Positions 52,627 through 62,067 are shown, counted from the stretch's first letter. The stretch is 64,000 nt of DNA from VXNE01 sp963668365 (GCA_963668365.1 OY764266.1:1550001-1614000), one strand, 5' to 3'. Made by a program: numbers and translations. Notes: a model not told the origin generated them from the letters alone.

Positions 52627-53889
52627 GTGCCACGCATCAGCCGAAACGACGCCGGATTGCGCGCCTGGGCGCTGGTGCTGCCGTTGCTCGCCTTTATCGG
52701 CGTCACCTTCATCGCTCCCCTCGGCGCGATGCTGACGCGCAGCGTGCAGGAACCCGTGGTCGCGGACGCGCTGCCCAACACGGTGCGCGCGTTGGCCGAC
52801 TGGGACGGCCGCGGGACGCCCGCGGAACCGGTCTTCCGGGCCTCGGTCCACGAGTTCCTGGAAGCGCGCGAAACCCGCGCGCTAGGACGGGTGGCGACCC
52901 GCATCAACCGGGTCCAGGGCGGTCTGCGCAGCGTCATCACCCGGAGCGCCCGCAGGTTGGACAGCCTGGCAGAGTCGAGCAACAGCCCCTGCTTCGCACC
53001 CGCCGAGAGCAGGCCTTACGATACCGGCGAAGCGCAGACACCCTGCCGCGACCTCCTGGCAGGCATCGATGACGCCTGGAGCGAGGTCACCACTTGGCTC
53101 GCCATTCGCCGGGCCGGCGAGAGATTCACGGCCAGGCACTACCTGCACGCGCTCGACCTCGACCGCGATCTTGAGGGCGAGATCGTCCCGCAGCCGCCCG
53201 AATTGCGGATTTACCTCCCGCTTCTGACCCGCACGCTCATCGTCAGCCTCGGCATCACGGCGCTATGCCTTGTGCTCGGCTACCCCATCGCGCATCTCAT
53301 CGCGCAGGCGCCGCCGGGTCGAGCCAATCTGCTGCTCCTGCTCGTGCTGGTGCCGTTCTGGACATCCCTGCTGGTGCGCACGACCTCCTGGATCGTGCTG
53401 CTGCAATCCCAGGGGGTCGTCAACGACGTCCTGGTCGCGATCGGCGTGATCGGCGACGACGAGCGCCTCGCGATGATCTACAACATGACGGGCACGGTCG
53501 TCGCGATGACGCATGTCCTGCTGCCGTTCATGGTCCTGCCGCTGTATTCGATCATGCGGTCGATACCGCCGCAGTACATGCGAGCCGCAGAGGCCCTCGG
53601 GGCGAGCTTTCCGCAGGCGTTCTTCCGCGTGTACTGGCCGCAGACGCTGCCCGGGGTCAGCGCGGGATCGCTGCTGGTGTTCATCCTTGCCATCGGCTAC
53701 TACATCACGCCGGCCCTGGTCGGCGGGCGCACCGGCCAGCTCATATCCAACATGATCGCCTACCACATGCAGCAGTCCCTCAACTGGGGACTCGCCGCCG
53801 CGCTCGGCGGAATCCTGCTCGTCTGCGTGATCGCGCTGTACTTCCTCTATGATCGCATCGTGGGCGTCGAGCGGATGCGGCTGGGTTGA
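52627..53889 (+). CDS. ABC transporter permease, PotB-like
   Basis: A 420-residue inner-membrane permease of the spermidine/putrescine (PotB) type. One transmembrane segment near residues 15-40 is followed by a long periplasmic stretch of about 150 residues, then five more segments. The ATPase-contact EAA loop is EALGASFPQAFFRVYWPQTL followed by PG. The matching ATPase, second permease and binding protein are not next to it. The GTG start is used because upstream codons do not fit. Confidence 0.83.
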   Translation: MPRISRNDAGLRAWALVLPLLAFIGVTFIAPLGAMLTRSVQEPVVADALPNTVRALADWDGRGTPAEPVFRASVHEFLEARETRALGRVATRINRVQGGLRSVITRSARRLDSLAESSNSPCFAPAESRPYDTGEAQTPCRDLLAGIDDAWSEVTTWLAIRRAGERFTARHYLHALDLDRDLEGEIVPQPPELRIYLPLLTRTLIVSLGITALCLVLGYPIAHLIAQAPPGRANLLLLLVLVPFWTSLLVRTTSWIVLLQSQGVVNDVLVAIGVIGDDERLAMIYNMTGTVVAMTHVLLPFMVLPLYSIMRSIPPQYMRAAEALGASFPQAFFRVYWPQTLPGVSAGSLLVFILAIGYYITPALVGGRTGQLISNMIAYHMQQSLNWGLAAALGGILLVCVIALYFLYDRIVGVERMRLG

Positions 53890-53934
53890 AACGCACGACG
53901 CGCCGAGACGGATGTCACACCAACGACCGCAGGC

Positions 53935-54753
53935 ATGCGGAAATTCGCCGTTTTCGCGGTCGCGATGATCGCGTCGTGGCTCGTCGGCTGGCACGTCTCG
54001 CCCACCTGGACGGTGGAGGAGATCTCCATCGACGCGCACACGGACGAGGCCGGTGCGCCGTATTACCTGTTCGAGGGCGACCCCGCCTACTTCTACGCCG
54101 CGCCCGTGGACCGGTCCGCGCTGGACCCCGAACGCGTGCGCGCGTCCGGCGAAGCACCTCCGGTGAAGGAAGAGTTCGTCTCCGCGCAAGAGGCGCGCGA
54201 CGGTCAAACGCAGACCGTCTACTGCCAGCGCATCGCAAAGGCGCACTGGGGATTCCGGTCCCTCTTGCCACCGCTTGTGGCGGTCCTTCTGTGCTGGATG
54301 ACGCGGGAGCCGGTATCGTCGCTCCCGGGCGGCATCGCCTCCGGGGCGCTCATCCTCAGCCGCTACGACCTCACCGGCGAAGTGCTAATCCCGTCGCTCG
54401 CCACGACGAGTTCCGCGGCGCTGCTGGTCCTGTACCTGTGGCTTCCGGGCGGCCTCATGGTCATCTGGCGCCGCGCAGGCTTTCGCGGAGTTCATCACCG
54501 TGCGGTTCGTCCGCGGCCAGCGCACCGCCAAGCTCGTCGCTTGGTTCCTGGGCGTCATCTTCTTCCAGGGCGGCACGGTCAGCACGGTGCTCGTCGGCAC
54601 CACGGCTCTCCCATCTCCGACACGACGGTTCTGAGTTCGGTCTGCACGGGCTGCGACCTCATGGACCACGTCAAGACGCAGATACCCCAGGCATCCGTCG
54701 CCGCCGGCCTCGCGGTCATTTGCTGGACGGTCGTCGCCTACTTCACCGGCTGA
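53935..54753 (+). pseudogene. NhaC-type Na+/H+ antiporter, frameshifted and internally deleted
   Basis: The N-terminal part, with a leader and FRSLLPPLVAVLLCWMTREP, is open. From about 54475 the correct frame changes: AFAEFITVRFVRGQRTAKLV, then AWFLGVIFFQGGTVSTVLVG. It returns near 54605 with SPISDTTVLSSVCTGCDLMD, the conserved NhaC-type ion-path segment, then HVKTQIPQ. The two frameshifts cancel. A large part of the transporter between the early helices and SPISD is also missing, so the product cannot work. Confidence 0.7.
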
Positions 54754-54834
54754 TGTTGGCCTAACCCGCAACGCTCACATCTGCGAGTGAAACTTGCGGA
54801 CTGACCGGGGTTGTGCGCGACTTCGCGCGGGCGC

Positions 54835-55266
54835 TCAAGGAGGTGCTTCGATACCGATTTGCCCGGCGAACGCGGCGAAGTGACGAACATTCCACGTGAC
54901 AATTGTGGAAGCGTGTGCCTTGAGTGCCGCCATGGCCATGAGCACGTCATACATTTGCCCTCCCATCAGCCCATGGCGCTGCGCTTCGCGGAGGGACTTC
55001 CAAGTCTCGTGAGCGGTCAGTTGTACGACGGGCGTATTGCGCCAGTTCAATTCGATCAGTGCGATCGCATCCGTAGCGCGCAATCGGTTCGGCGCCGGTA
55101 GGCGGGTCAGGACCGCATAGGTTTCCGCGAGTGAGTGAGCGGCGAGCACCAGTTGTTCGTTGGCGTCTGCGCGGCGTTCGAGTTCTGCCCGAGTTCTTTC
55201 ATGGTGTTCATGCCACGAGCAGACCGCTGCGACCAGCCCGCTGGTATCGCAGAGATAACGCCTCAT
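54835..55266 (-). CDS. PIN-domain toxin (VapC-like)
   Basis: A 143-residue PIN protein. The acidic residues lie in RYLCDTSGLVAAVCSWHEHH, LAAHSLAETYAVLTRLP and GGQMYDVLMAMAALKAHAST, followed by IVTWNVRHF. It starts inside the stop of the upstream AbrB-type antitoxin gene (ATGA overlap), so it forms a coupled toxin-antitoxin pair. Confidence 0.88.
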   Translation of the reverse strand: MRRYLCDTSGLVAAVCSWHEHHERTRAELERRADANEQLVLAAHSLAETYAVLTRLPAPNRLRATDAIALIELNWRNTPVVQLTAHETWKSLREAQRHGLMGGQMYDVLMAMAALKAHASTIVTWNVRHFAAFAGQIGIEAPP

Positions 55267-55535
55267 TCGCCGAGTCGATCAGAATCGATTCCAGACCGAA
55301 TCTCGGCGATGGTCTCATCAACATCCGACTTCGTCAGTGCCGCTCCGTCCTCTCGCGGAAACGCCACTACCAGGGTGCCTGACTGGTCTAGCGTCACCGA
55401 CAGGGGTACCGGCTCAATCTCGACACGACCGTCCAACAGCCGAAATCGCACCTGCGTTCCGGGCTGCAGATGGGCCGCTTCTCGAATGCGCTTGGGCACC
55501 ACCAAGCGCCCGGCGGCATCAATGGTTGTTTTCAT
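55263..55535 (-). CDS. AbrB/MazE-type antitoxin
   Basis: A 90-residue protein with the swapped-hairpin AbrB fold: MKTTIDAAGRLVVPKRIREA, then LQPGTQVRFRLLDGRVEIE. The C-terminal tail, ALTKSDVDETIAEIRSG, would bind the PIN toxin downstream. The ATG lies within a perfect palindrome, an arrangement that suggests autorepression. Confidence 0.88.
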   Translation of the reverse strand: MKTTIDAAGRLVVPKRIREAAHLQPGTQVRFRLLDGRVEIEPVPLSVTLDQSGTLVVAFPREDGAALTKSDVDETIAEIRSGIDSDRLGE

Positions 55536-55552
55536 GGTATGAAAAATACCAT
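55534..55552. promoter_or_regulatory. Palindrome at the AbrB-type antitoxin start
   Basis: ATGGTAT-GAAAA-ATACCAT is a perfect 7-bp inverted repeat with a 5-bp spacer that overlaps the start codon of the antitoxin on the minus strand. It is a likely operator. Confidence 0.55.
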
Positions 55553-55659
55553 TGGATTTACCATCGCTCAAGGCGCTCTGGTTTCGGCGCTTGGCCGACG
55601 GTTGCCGACCAGTGCGTTTCATGCCGGTTCTCCCGACGCCACAGTCCACCGAGCTGACC

Positions 55660-55737
55660 CGGTTCACGAATGGTCCCGCGCAAGCCCTTGCCAAGAAGAA
55701 GGACCAGGAAGAAGTCGTCGCCTGGTTCACCGGCTGA
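55660..55737 (+). pseudogene. Possible transporter C-terminal fragment
   Basis: The frame reads FTNGPAQALAKKKDQEEVVA then WFTG and a stop, resembling the charged cytoplasmic end of a Na+-coupled transporter. No upstream part is present. It lies beside the NhaC remnant and could be from the same decay, but the match is short. Confidence 0.25.
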
Positions 55738-55783
55738 TAGGCTTGCCGGCTTCCTGCAACAAGACAACGCGAGAGGTTTGACC

Positions 55784-56851
55784 ATGGCACCTGTTCCACG
55801 AGGCGGCACTGTCGCCGTCACCGGCGCCGCCGGATTTATCGGAGGGTGGGTAGTCAGGGACCTGCTGGACCGCGGCTACCGCGTCCGGGCCTGCGTGCGC
55901 GACGAAGGCGACGCGGTCAAGACGGGCTTCCTGAAGGCCATGCCCGGCTATGTTTCGGGCCGGCTGACCCTGCATTCGGCTGACCTGAACAACCCCGGGT
56001 GTTTCGACGATATCTTCAAGGGGTGCCACGGAGTCGCGCACGTCTCCCACGTCAACGACTACGGCAACGCCGAGTACATCAAGATGGTCTGCGACCACAT
56101 CATCAAGAGCGTGAACGGATCGGATTCCGTCAACCGGGTTGTCGTGACCTCCAGCATCGCCGCGGTGGTTTCCGAAAGGAACTTCGACGAAATGGTCAAG
56201 CGGCCGGTGATCTACGAAGACCGTTATCCGGACCGGGGCGATCCGAGGCTCTCCGGCTATTCGCAGAGCAAACAGCAGGCGGAACACACCTTCGCCGAAG
56301 CGGCGGAGCAGAGCGGCATGTGGGACTCGATCACCTGCTGCCCCGCCGACAATGTCGGACCCATACAGTCGGCGCACCAGGGAGACAGGGGACCCTGGCA
56401 AGGGTTGATGAAAAGGATGCTGCTGGGGGAATGCAATCCCGCCGTCCACGGTTACAGGCCGTGGCATACCGTGGACGTTCGCGACACCGCGGCGGTCCAG
56501 ATCGCCATACTCGAAAGCGTCATGGTCAAAAATGGCGAGCGCTACATCGCCTACAACGCCGAGAGGATCGATGTCGAGGAGGTGTGCGCGCGCATCGACC
56601 GCCTGCTTCCGGAACTCGGATACGCAACGCCCGACACGACGGAGGATCTGGACGAAGCGGGCCTGGCGCGGAGAAGAGAACGCAGGGCGGTCTATTTCGG
56701 GACCGACCTGCGCAACGATCGCACGCGCGCGCTGTTCGGCATCGACTACCGCGACCTGAACGACTCGCTTCGGGATATGGCGGAGTCGCTGATCGGCGTG
56801 GGCGAAGTCGAGCCGGTCCTGCGTCCCGGGTTCTCCCTGAACAGGCCGTAA
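55784..56851 (+). CDS. NAD(P)-dependent epimerase/reductase, extended SDR family
   Basis: A 355-residue extended short-chain dehydrogenase. The dinucleotide-binding motif is VTGAAGFIGGWVV (TGxxGxxG), the strand-4 motif is VVVTSSIAAVV, and the catalytic YxxxK is in GYSQSKQQAE. It resembles dihydroflavonol-4-reductase-like or epimerase proteins. The substrate is unknown. The start has GAGAGG about 8 bases upstream. Confidence 0.85.
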   Translation: MAPVPRGGTVAVTGAAGFIGGWVVRDLLDRGYRVRACVRDEGDAVKTGFLKAMPGYVSGRLTLHSADLNNPGCFDDIFKGCHGVAHVSHVNDYGNAEYIKMVCDHIIKSVNGSDSVNRVVVTSSIAAVVSERNFDEMVKRPVIYEDRYPDRGDPRLSGYSQSKQQAEHTFAEAAEQSGMWDSITCCPADNVGPIQSAHQGDRGPWQGLMKRMLLGECNPAVHGYRPWHTVDVRDTAAVQIAILESVMVKNGERYIAYNAERIDVEEVCARIDRLLPELGYATPDTTEDLDEAGLARRRERRAVYFGTDLRNDRTRALFGIDYRDLNDSLRDMAESLIGVGEVEPVLRPGFSLNRP

Positions 56852-56884
56852 GCCCCGATCGCTCCGGCCACGAAGGGACGGAGC

Positions 56885-57412
56885 GTGGACCGCCGAGACA
56901 GCTCGGACATGTCGAGCGGCCCGTGTATACCCGACAACTGGGAACCCTCGGAGCGTGCCACGCTGGTCTACCTCCAGGGCGACAGGTCGGTGCTCCTGAT
57001 ACGCAAGCTGCGTGGTCACGGCGCGGGGAAGGTCAATGCGCCGGGAGGCCGGGTGGAGACGGGCGAGTCCGTCGAAGCGTGCGCGGTTCGCGAAGTCGCC
57101 GAAGAGGTCGGCGTCCGCGTAGCGGCGCTCGAACTGCGCGCGCTGCTGCGCTACGACGACCCCACCGAAGCCTTCGCAATGCAAGGATTCGCCTTCGTTT
57201 CATCGAGTTTCGAGGGAAGCCCGGCCCGTACCGCGGAAGCCGATCCGTTCTGGTGCCGCATCGACGAGATTCCCTACGACGAGATGTGGGAGAACGACCG
57301 CATCTGGCTGCCGAAGGTACTGCGTGGCGAGCGGATTCGCGCGGATTTCCGGTTCTGCGGGGGTCGCCTCGTGGCGCACTCGCTCATCCGCGATTCGACG
57401 ATCTCCGCATGA
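56885..57412 (+). CDS. NUDIX hydrolase, MutT/MTH1-like
   Basis: A 175-residue protein with a textbook Nudix box, GGRVETGESVEACAVREVAE then EVGV. Upstream are LLIRKLRGHGAGKVNAPGGR, typical of 8-oxo-dGTP diphosphatases of the MTH1 type. It would sanitise oxidised nucleotides or hydrolyse similar nucleotides. GTG is taken as the start, with an ATG eight codons later as an alternative. Confidence 0.85.
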   Translation: MDRRDSSDMSSGPCIPDNWEPSERATLVYLQGDRSVLLIRKLRGHGAGKVNAPGGRVETGESVEACAVREVAEEVGVRVAALELRALLRYDDPTEAFAMQGFAFVSSSFEGSPARTAEADPFWCRIDEIPYDEMWENDRIWLPKVLRGERIRADFRFCGGRLVAHSLIRDSTISA

Positions 57413-57535
57413 GCATGTTCCTTCGCAACGGGAACCCCATCGTCGTCCAGCCGCCCGCTTCCGGCGCGTATACTCGGACCCCATCGTCGCCCCTCTCGGG
57501 TATCGCATGAACCGCACCGCCCCGCGCAGGCTCCC

Positions 57536-58687
57536 ATGACAAAAACGCTCGCCGTGCGCCAGCTACTTGGGGATGCCGTGCGCGCGTACGGCGCCATGGA
57601 TTTCGACGCCGGCGAGGAAGGCATATCTCCCCGGCGTCTACCGGGCTGGACGCGCCCGCAGTTGCCGGCGCCGGTGGACGTGATGGCGCGCATGGCTTCG
57701 GGGGTGAGGCTGCAGTTCAGCACCGACACGAGGAACCTGGGGCTTTCGTTTCTCGCAACGACGAGGCACATGGCCGGCCGGCCGCGCAGACCCGTCGCCT
57801 TCAACCTGGAGACGGGCGGCCGGATCCATTCGGCCCGCTCGGACCTCGGCAACGACGTCATCCTGAATCCCGAAGCGCCGGGAGGTTTCGAGTTCATTCG
57901 GGGCGAACCGGACACCATCTGGTTCACCGACCTCGCCGGTGGATCCAAGGCATGCGAACTGTGGCTGCCGCACAATGCTTCCGTCGAGTTGCGGACACTC
58001 ATCGTCGACGACGGGGCACAGCTTGCGCCGACAACCGACGCCCGCGCCAAGTGGATCCACTACGGCAGTTCCATCAGTCAGTGCGCGGAGGCGGAAGAAC
58101 CCGCCTACATCTGGCCCGCGGTGGCGGCCCGACGCGCAGATGTCGCGGTGCAGAACCTGGGTCTCGCGGGCCAATGCCACCTGGATCAGTTCGTTGCCCG
58201 CACCATCCGCGATGCCGACGCCGACCTGGTCAGCATCAAGACCGGGATCAACATCGTCAACGCGGATTCGATGCGCGAACGCGTGTTCGCCCCCGCCCTG
58301 CACGGCTTCCTCGATACGATCCGCGAAGGCAAGCCCGACACGCCCATCATCGCCATATCTCCCATCTTCTGTCCGAGCGCCGAAACCCGTCCCGGGCCGA
58401 TGGCGCGGGGTGCGTCCGGCAAATTCTCGACCTTCGACGGACTCGATGCGATACGCAACGGCTGCATGTCGCTTCGGCGCGTGCGCGAGATCATGGCCGA
58501 AGTCATCGATACGCGCCGCGATTCGGGCGATGCGAACCTGCGCTACGTCGACGGACTCGCGCTGTTCGGCGCCGACGACGCGGACGACCTGCCGGACGAC
58601 CTGCATCCCAATGCGGCCGGCTACATACGCATCGGCGAACGATTCGCACCGACGCTCGCGCGCTGGGCCGGGCCCGCCGCTCGTTGA
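57536..58687 (+). CDS. SGNH/GDSL-family hydrolase
   Basis: A 383-residue protein. The N-terminal beta-rich part is followed by the SGNH domain: the block I serine is in IHYGSSISQC, block II is NLGLAGQCHLD, block III is IKTGINIVN and block V is DDLHPNAAGY (DxxH). Such enzymes are esterases or acetyl-hydrolases of sugars and lipids. The TGA stop overlaps the TTG start of the binding-protein gene downstream, so the two are probably translated together. Confidence 0.85.
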   Translation: MTKTLAVRQLLGDAVRAYGAMDFDAGEEGISPRRLPGWTRPQLPAPVDVMARMASGVRLQFSTDTRNLGLSFLATTRHMAGRPRRPVAFNLETGGRIHSARSDLGNDVILNPEAPGGFEFIRGEPDTIWFTDLAGGSKACELWLPHNASVELRTLIVDDGAQLAPTTDARAKWIHYGSSISQCAEAEEPAYIWPAVAARRADVAVQNLGLAGQCHLDQFVARTIRDADADLVSIKTGINIVNADSMRERVFAPALHGFLDTIREGKPDTPIIAISPIFCPSAETRPGPMARGASGKFSTFDGLDAIRNGCMSLRRVREIMAEVIDTRRDSGDANLRYVDGLALFGADDADDLPDDLHPNAAGYIRIGERFAPTLARWAGPAAR

Positions 58688-60507
58688 GGAACCTTTTCGT
58701 CGGCGCCTGGCTGTTCGGGCTCGCGGCGGCGCTCGGCGCAGCCGCAGAGGTGGACGCGCTCAAATATCAGCACGGTATCTCGCTCATTCACGAGCTCAAG
58801 TATCGAGCGGATTTTCGCGCTTTCGACTACATGAATCCGGCGGCGCCCAAGGGGGGCGCGCTGCGGCTTTCGACCACCACCCCGATCCGAAGCTTCTCCG
58901 ATGTCTGGGACGAAGAAGTGCTCCCCGCCCCCGGGATGAACCGCACCTACGACTACCTCCTGCACCGGGCGGGCGACGAACTGGGCGGCTTCTACGGGCA
59001 CCTGGCGCAGGGCGTGGCGCTTGCTTCCGACCGGCGTTCGCTGCATCTCCGACTGCACCCCGATGCCCGCTGGCACGACGGCGAGCCGATCACGCCGGAA
59101 GACGTGAAGTTCACGTTCGACCACGTGCTCCGCACAACCCAGGGGAAGGTCTACATGGGATGGCTCGCGGCGGTGGAGATCGCCGGCGCCCGCGAGTTGG
59201 CGTTTCGCCACAAGCGCAGGTTCATCACCGAAGACCTGCAGTGGCTCACCTACGTGAGCATACTTCCCGCACACTACTGGAAGGACCGCAATCCGAACGC
59301 CACGACATCCGCGCCGCCGCTCGGGAGCGGGCCCTACCGCGTGGCCGGGCATGATCGATCCCACGTTCGATTCGAGCGCGTGCCGGACTACTGGGGACGC
59401 AACCTGCCGATCAACCTGGGGCGGCACAACTTCGACGAAATCACCTACGACCTGTATCGGGACGACACGGTGGCGCGGGAGGCGTTCCGCAAGGGGTTGC
59501 TCGACTTTCGCCTCGAAGGCGAAATCCGCCGCTGGATTGCCTACGACGGCGAGGGAAGGTTCGCGAAGGACATCCTCCCCTGGCGGAGTCTTGCCGGAGC
59601 CCAGTGGGCGATCACGCTGAACACGCGAAAGCCTCGCTTGAGGGACGTCCGCGCGCGGGAAGCGCTGACCCTCGCGGTGGATTTCGATTGGCAGAACCGG
59701 GTGTTCCACCACGGCCTGTATGCGCGCGCGGACAGCTATTTCGCCAATTCGCGATTCGCCGCGCGGGGAGTTCCATCCGGCCCGGAACTCACGATGCTGC
59801 AACGCTTCCGGGGGCGGATTCCGGAGCGGGTGTTCACCGATGTCTTTGAACTGCCGCATTCCACCGGCACCGGCCGCAACCGGGCGGCGCTGCGACGCGC
59901 GCGCGACCTGCTCGACGCGGCGGGATGGCGAATGGCCGGCGGCGTCCTTGTCGATGGGAAGGGCGCCCCGTTCAGGCTGCAATTGCTTGCCCGGACACAG
60001 GCCGACCAGCGCACGCTGCTGCCCTATGTCGATTCCCTCAAGCGACTGGGGATAGACGCGCACCTCAAGATCGTCGACGACGCGCGTTTCATCCACCTGA
60101 TCGGAGCGCGGGAATTCGACGCCGTGCTGCGGGAACACGGCTTCCTCACGCCGCCCGCGAGGCAGCTTCGAAACTACTTCGCGTCCCGCGGCGCCGACGA
60201 GCCAGTGACGGGCAACCTGGCGGGAATCAGCGATCCCGCGGTGGACGCCTTGATCGAACGCGCGGAAAGCGCCGAGACGCTGGGCGAAATGGTCGTCGCC
60301 TGCCGGGCCCTGGACCGCGTGCTGCTATGGCAGTTCTACAACATCCCGCTCGATGCCATGCACGAACCGCGCATGGTGTACTGGAACAAGTTCGGGCGGC
60401 CGGAGCACGAGGATGCCGCCGTCTACAGTCCGCCGCGGCAGGACGCCTGGTGGCAGGACGCCGACAAGGCCCGGCAACTCGCCCGCGACGCCTGCGTTGA
60501 ATGCTGA
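58684..60507 (+). CDS. Oligopeptide-type ABC substrate-binding protein, YejA-like (family 5)
   Basis: A 607-residue exported solute-binding protein. The signal peptide is LFVGAWLFGLAAALGAAAE, and the mature start is HGISLIHELKYRADFRAFDY then NPAAPKGG, as in YejA. Other family-5 segments are DARWHDGEPITPEDVKFTFD and GSGPYRVAGH. The TTG start is the only one that gives the signal peptide, and it overlaps the SGNH hydrolase stop. The permease and ATPase genes of a Yej-type importer are not present in the window. Confidence 0.87.
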   Translation: MRNLFVGAWLFGLAAALGAAAEVDALKYQHGISLIHELKYRADFRAFDYMNPAAPKGGALRLSTTTPIRSFSDVWDEEVLPAPGMNRTYDYLLHRAGDELGGFYGHLAQGVALASDRRSLHLRLHPDARWHDGEPITPEDVKFTFDHVLRTTQGKVYMGWLAAVEIAGARELAFRHKRRFITEDLQWLTYVSILPAHYWKDRNPNATTSAPPLGSGPYRVAGHDRSHVRFERVPDYWGRNLPINLGRHNFDEITYDLYRDDTVAREAFRKGLLDFRLEGEIRRWIAYDGEGRFAKDILPWRSLAGAQWAITLNTRKPRLRDVRAREALTLAVDFDWQNRVFHHGLYARADSYFANSRFAARGVPSGPELTMLQRFRGRIPERVFTDVFELPHSTGTGRNRAALRRARDLLDAAGWRMAGGVLVDGKGAPFRLQLLARTQADQRTLLPYVDSLKRLGIDAHLKIVDDARFIHLIGAREFDAVLREHGFLTPPARQLRNYFASRGADEPVTGNLAGISDPAVDALIERAESAETLGEMVVACRALDRVLLWQFYNIPLDAMHEPRMVYWNKFGRPEHEDAAVYSPPRQDAWWQDADKARQLARDACVEC

Positions 60508-60580
60508 AAGGTGTTGAAGGCGCAGGTTGCCCAAGGAACAATGCACCGTGCAGAACCAGAAACCGGAACCATGCCGATAA

Positions 60581-60715
60581 ATCCTCTCGAGGCCCGTCAT
60601 CCCCGGCGACGCGCTGACCGCGTCCATGTGGGCCGACGGCGGCAAGGCGCTGTTCCGAACGGCGAACCAGCGTGGCGAAATCGTCATCGACCAGGGCGTC
60701 TGCACCTACGATTGA
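60581..60715 (+). pseudogene. MaoC-like dehydratase C-terminal fragment
   Basis: After an in-frame TAA, the frame reads RPVIPGDALTASMWADGGKA then LFRTANQRGEIVID. This resembles the end of a MaoC-type enoyl-CoA hydratase (PGETLxTxMWxxGxxxxFxT). No start or upstream hot-dog core is present, so it is a leftover. Confidence 0.4.
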
Positions 60716-60763
60716 CCCGTTGAAGGCGGCGCGCCACCGATAGCAAGAGAGGAGTTTCAAGAC

Positions 60764-61297
60764 ATGGTCAGGATCATCACCGGCATCGGCGTGACGGCGG
60801 TCGTGCTGTTCATATTCGGGTTCCTCTACTGGGGGATCAGTCCGCTTCCCTACACAGCGTTGAATTCAACGGCCGACCAGGAAGCGGCACTTGGGGACAT
60901 CAAGCGCCATTTCCCCGAGACGGGCGCCTACCTTGTTCCAACAGCCGACAACATGGAGCTTCTCGCCCAGGGCTCGCAAGCCATGGTTTACGTGGACCAC
61001 GGCGTGCCCCCTTCGCAGCCGGACCCTCGGGCCATGGCATTTGGCTTCGTGCACAACATCTTGATTGCGCTCGTCGTGTTCCTGCTCTTGCGGCACCAGG
61101 AAGGCATGTCGCAGCACCTGAAGACCGGCGCGCTGGCCGGTCTGGCCGCCGTCGTTGTCATCGAGGGCACCGATGTCGCATGGTGGCTCTATCCGCTGTC
61201 CTGGAAGATGCACGGCGCCGTGTATCACCTTCTCTGCTTCGTCCTGGCCGCCGCGTTGCTGAGCAAATTCATGCCGGCAAGGCAGCAGCACTCCTGA
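60764..61297 (+). CDS. Small membrane protein of unknown function
   Basis: A 177-residue protein with four predicted transmembrane segments, at about residues 5-25, 90-112, 123-140 and 152-170. An extracytoplasmic stretch follows the first (TAYLVPTADNMELLA-like). GAGGAG precedes the ATG at good distance. No known domain was recognised. It is upstream of, and may be co-transcribed with, the LolA-like gene. Confidence 0.7.
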   Translation: MVRIITGIGVTAVVLFIFGFLYWGISPLPYTALNSTADQEAALGDIKRHFPETGAYLVPTADNMELLAQGSQAMVYVDHGVPPSQPDPRAMAFGFVHNILIALVVFLLLRHQEGMSQHLKTGALAGLAAVVVIEGTDVAWWLYPLSWKMHGAVYHLLCFVLAAALLSKFMPARQQHS

Positions 61298-61308
61298 ACA
61301 GGGTCCCC

Positions 61309-62067
61309 ATGAAGCGCGCGCTATCCCGCCTCGTGGCCAGCATCCTGGTCCTCGGGGCAGCCAGCCCGAACGCCTCCGGCCTCACTGCGGAGGGTCTCGT
61401 CGCCGGCGCGCTGGACCTGATGCGGGGCGCCACTTCCCACATCGAGTTCACGATGCGAATCAAGCGTCCCGACTGGGAGCGTTCGACCTCCATCGCGGCA
61501 TGGAGCCGGGGGCGCGAAGACACGCTGATACGCTTCACCGCGCCGGCCAAGGACGCCGGCAACGCGCTGCTGAAGGTCGGCGACAACATGTGGACGTACG
61601 CGCCCAGGCTGAACCGGACCATCCGGCTACCGTACAGCATGCGCTCGCAAAGTTGGGGGGGCTCCGACTTCTCCTACAACGACCTGTCCCGCAGCGACCA
61701 GGTGTTGCGACACTACGATCTCTCCATCGTCGACGAGAAACAGGACGGCGAACACACGATCTACACGATCGAGGCGGTGCCGCACGAGAACGCACCGGTG
61801 GTGTGGGGCAAGGAAATCTGGGTGCTGCGCGATGACTACGTGATGCTGGAACAGGTCTTCTATGACCAGTTGCAGGTCGCGTTGAAACGCATGACGACCC
61901 TCGAAATCGGCGCCATGGGAGGACGGACACTGGCCACGCGGATGCGCATGGAGCGCCTGGACGAGCCGGACCACTGGACCGAAGTCACCACCGACTCGGC
62001 CGATTTTGACATCGAGCTGTCCGAACGCATGTTTACCCTGTTCTCGCTGAAGTCGGACACCACCTGA
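61309..62067 (+). CDS. Outer-membrane lipoprotein-sorting (LolA-like) protein
   Basis: A 252-residue exported protein. A signal sequence (SRLVASILVLGAASPNASG) is followed by a LolA/LolB-like half-barrel with SHIEFTMRIKRPDWERSTSI, TYAPRLNRTIRLP, GSDFSYNDLSRS and TTDSADFDIELSERMFTL. COG2834 proteins of this shape are found next to FtsX/LolC-type permeases, as here. They carry lipid or lipoprotein cargo through the periplasm. The stop overlaps the first permease's ATG by one base. Confidence 0.85.
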   Translation: MKRALSRLVASILVLGAASPNASGLTAEGLVAGALDLMRGATSHIEFTMRIKRPDWERSTSIAAWSRGREDTLIRFTAPAKDAGNALLKVGDNMWTYAPRLNRTIRLPYSMRSQSWGGSDFSYNDLSRSDQVLRHYDLSIVDEKQDGEHTIYTIEAVPHENAPVVWGKEIWVLRDDYVMLEQVFYDQLQVALKRMTTLEIGAMGGRTLATRMRMERLDEPDHWTEVTTDSADFDIELSERMFTLFSLKSDTT

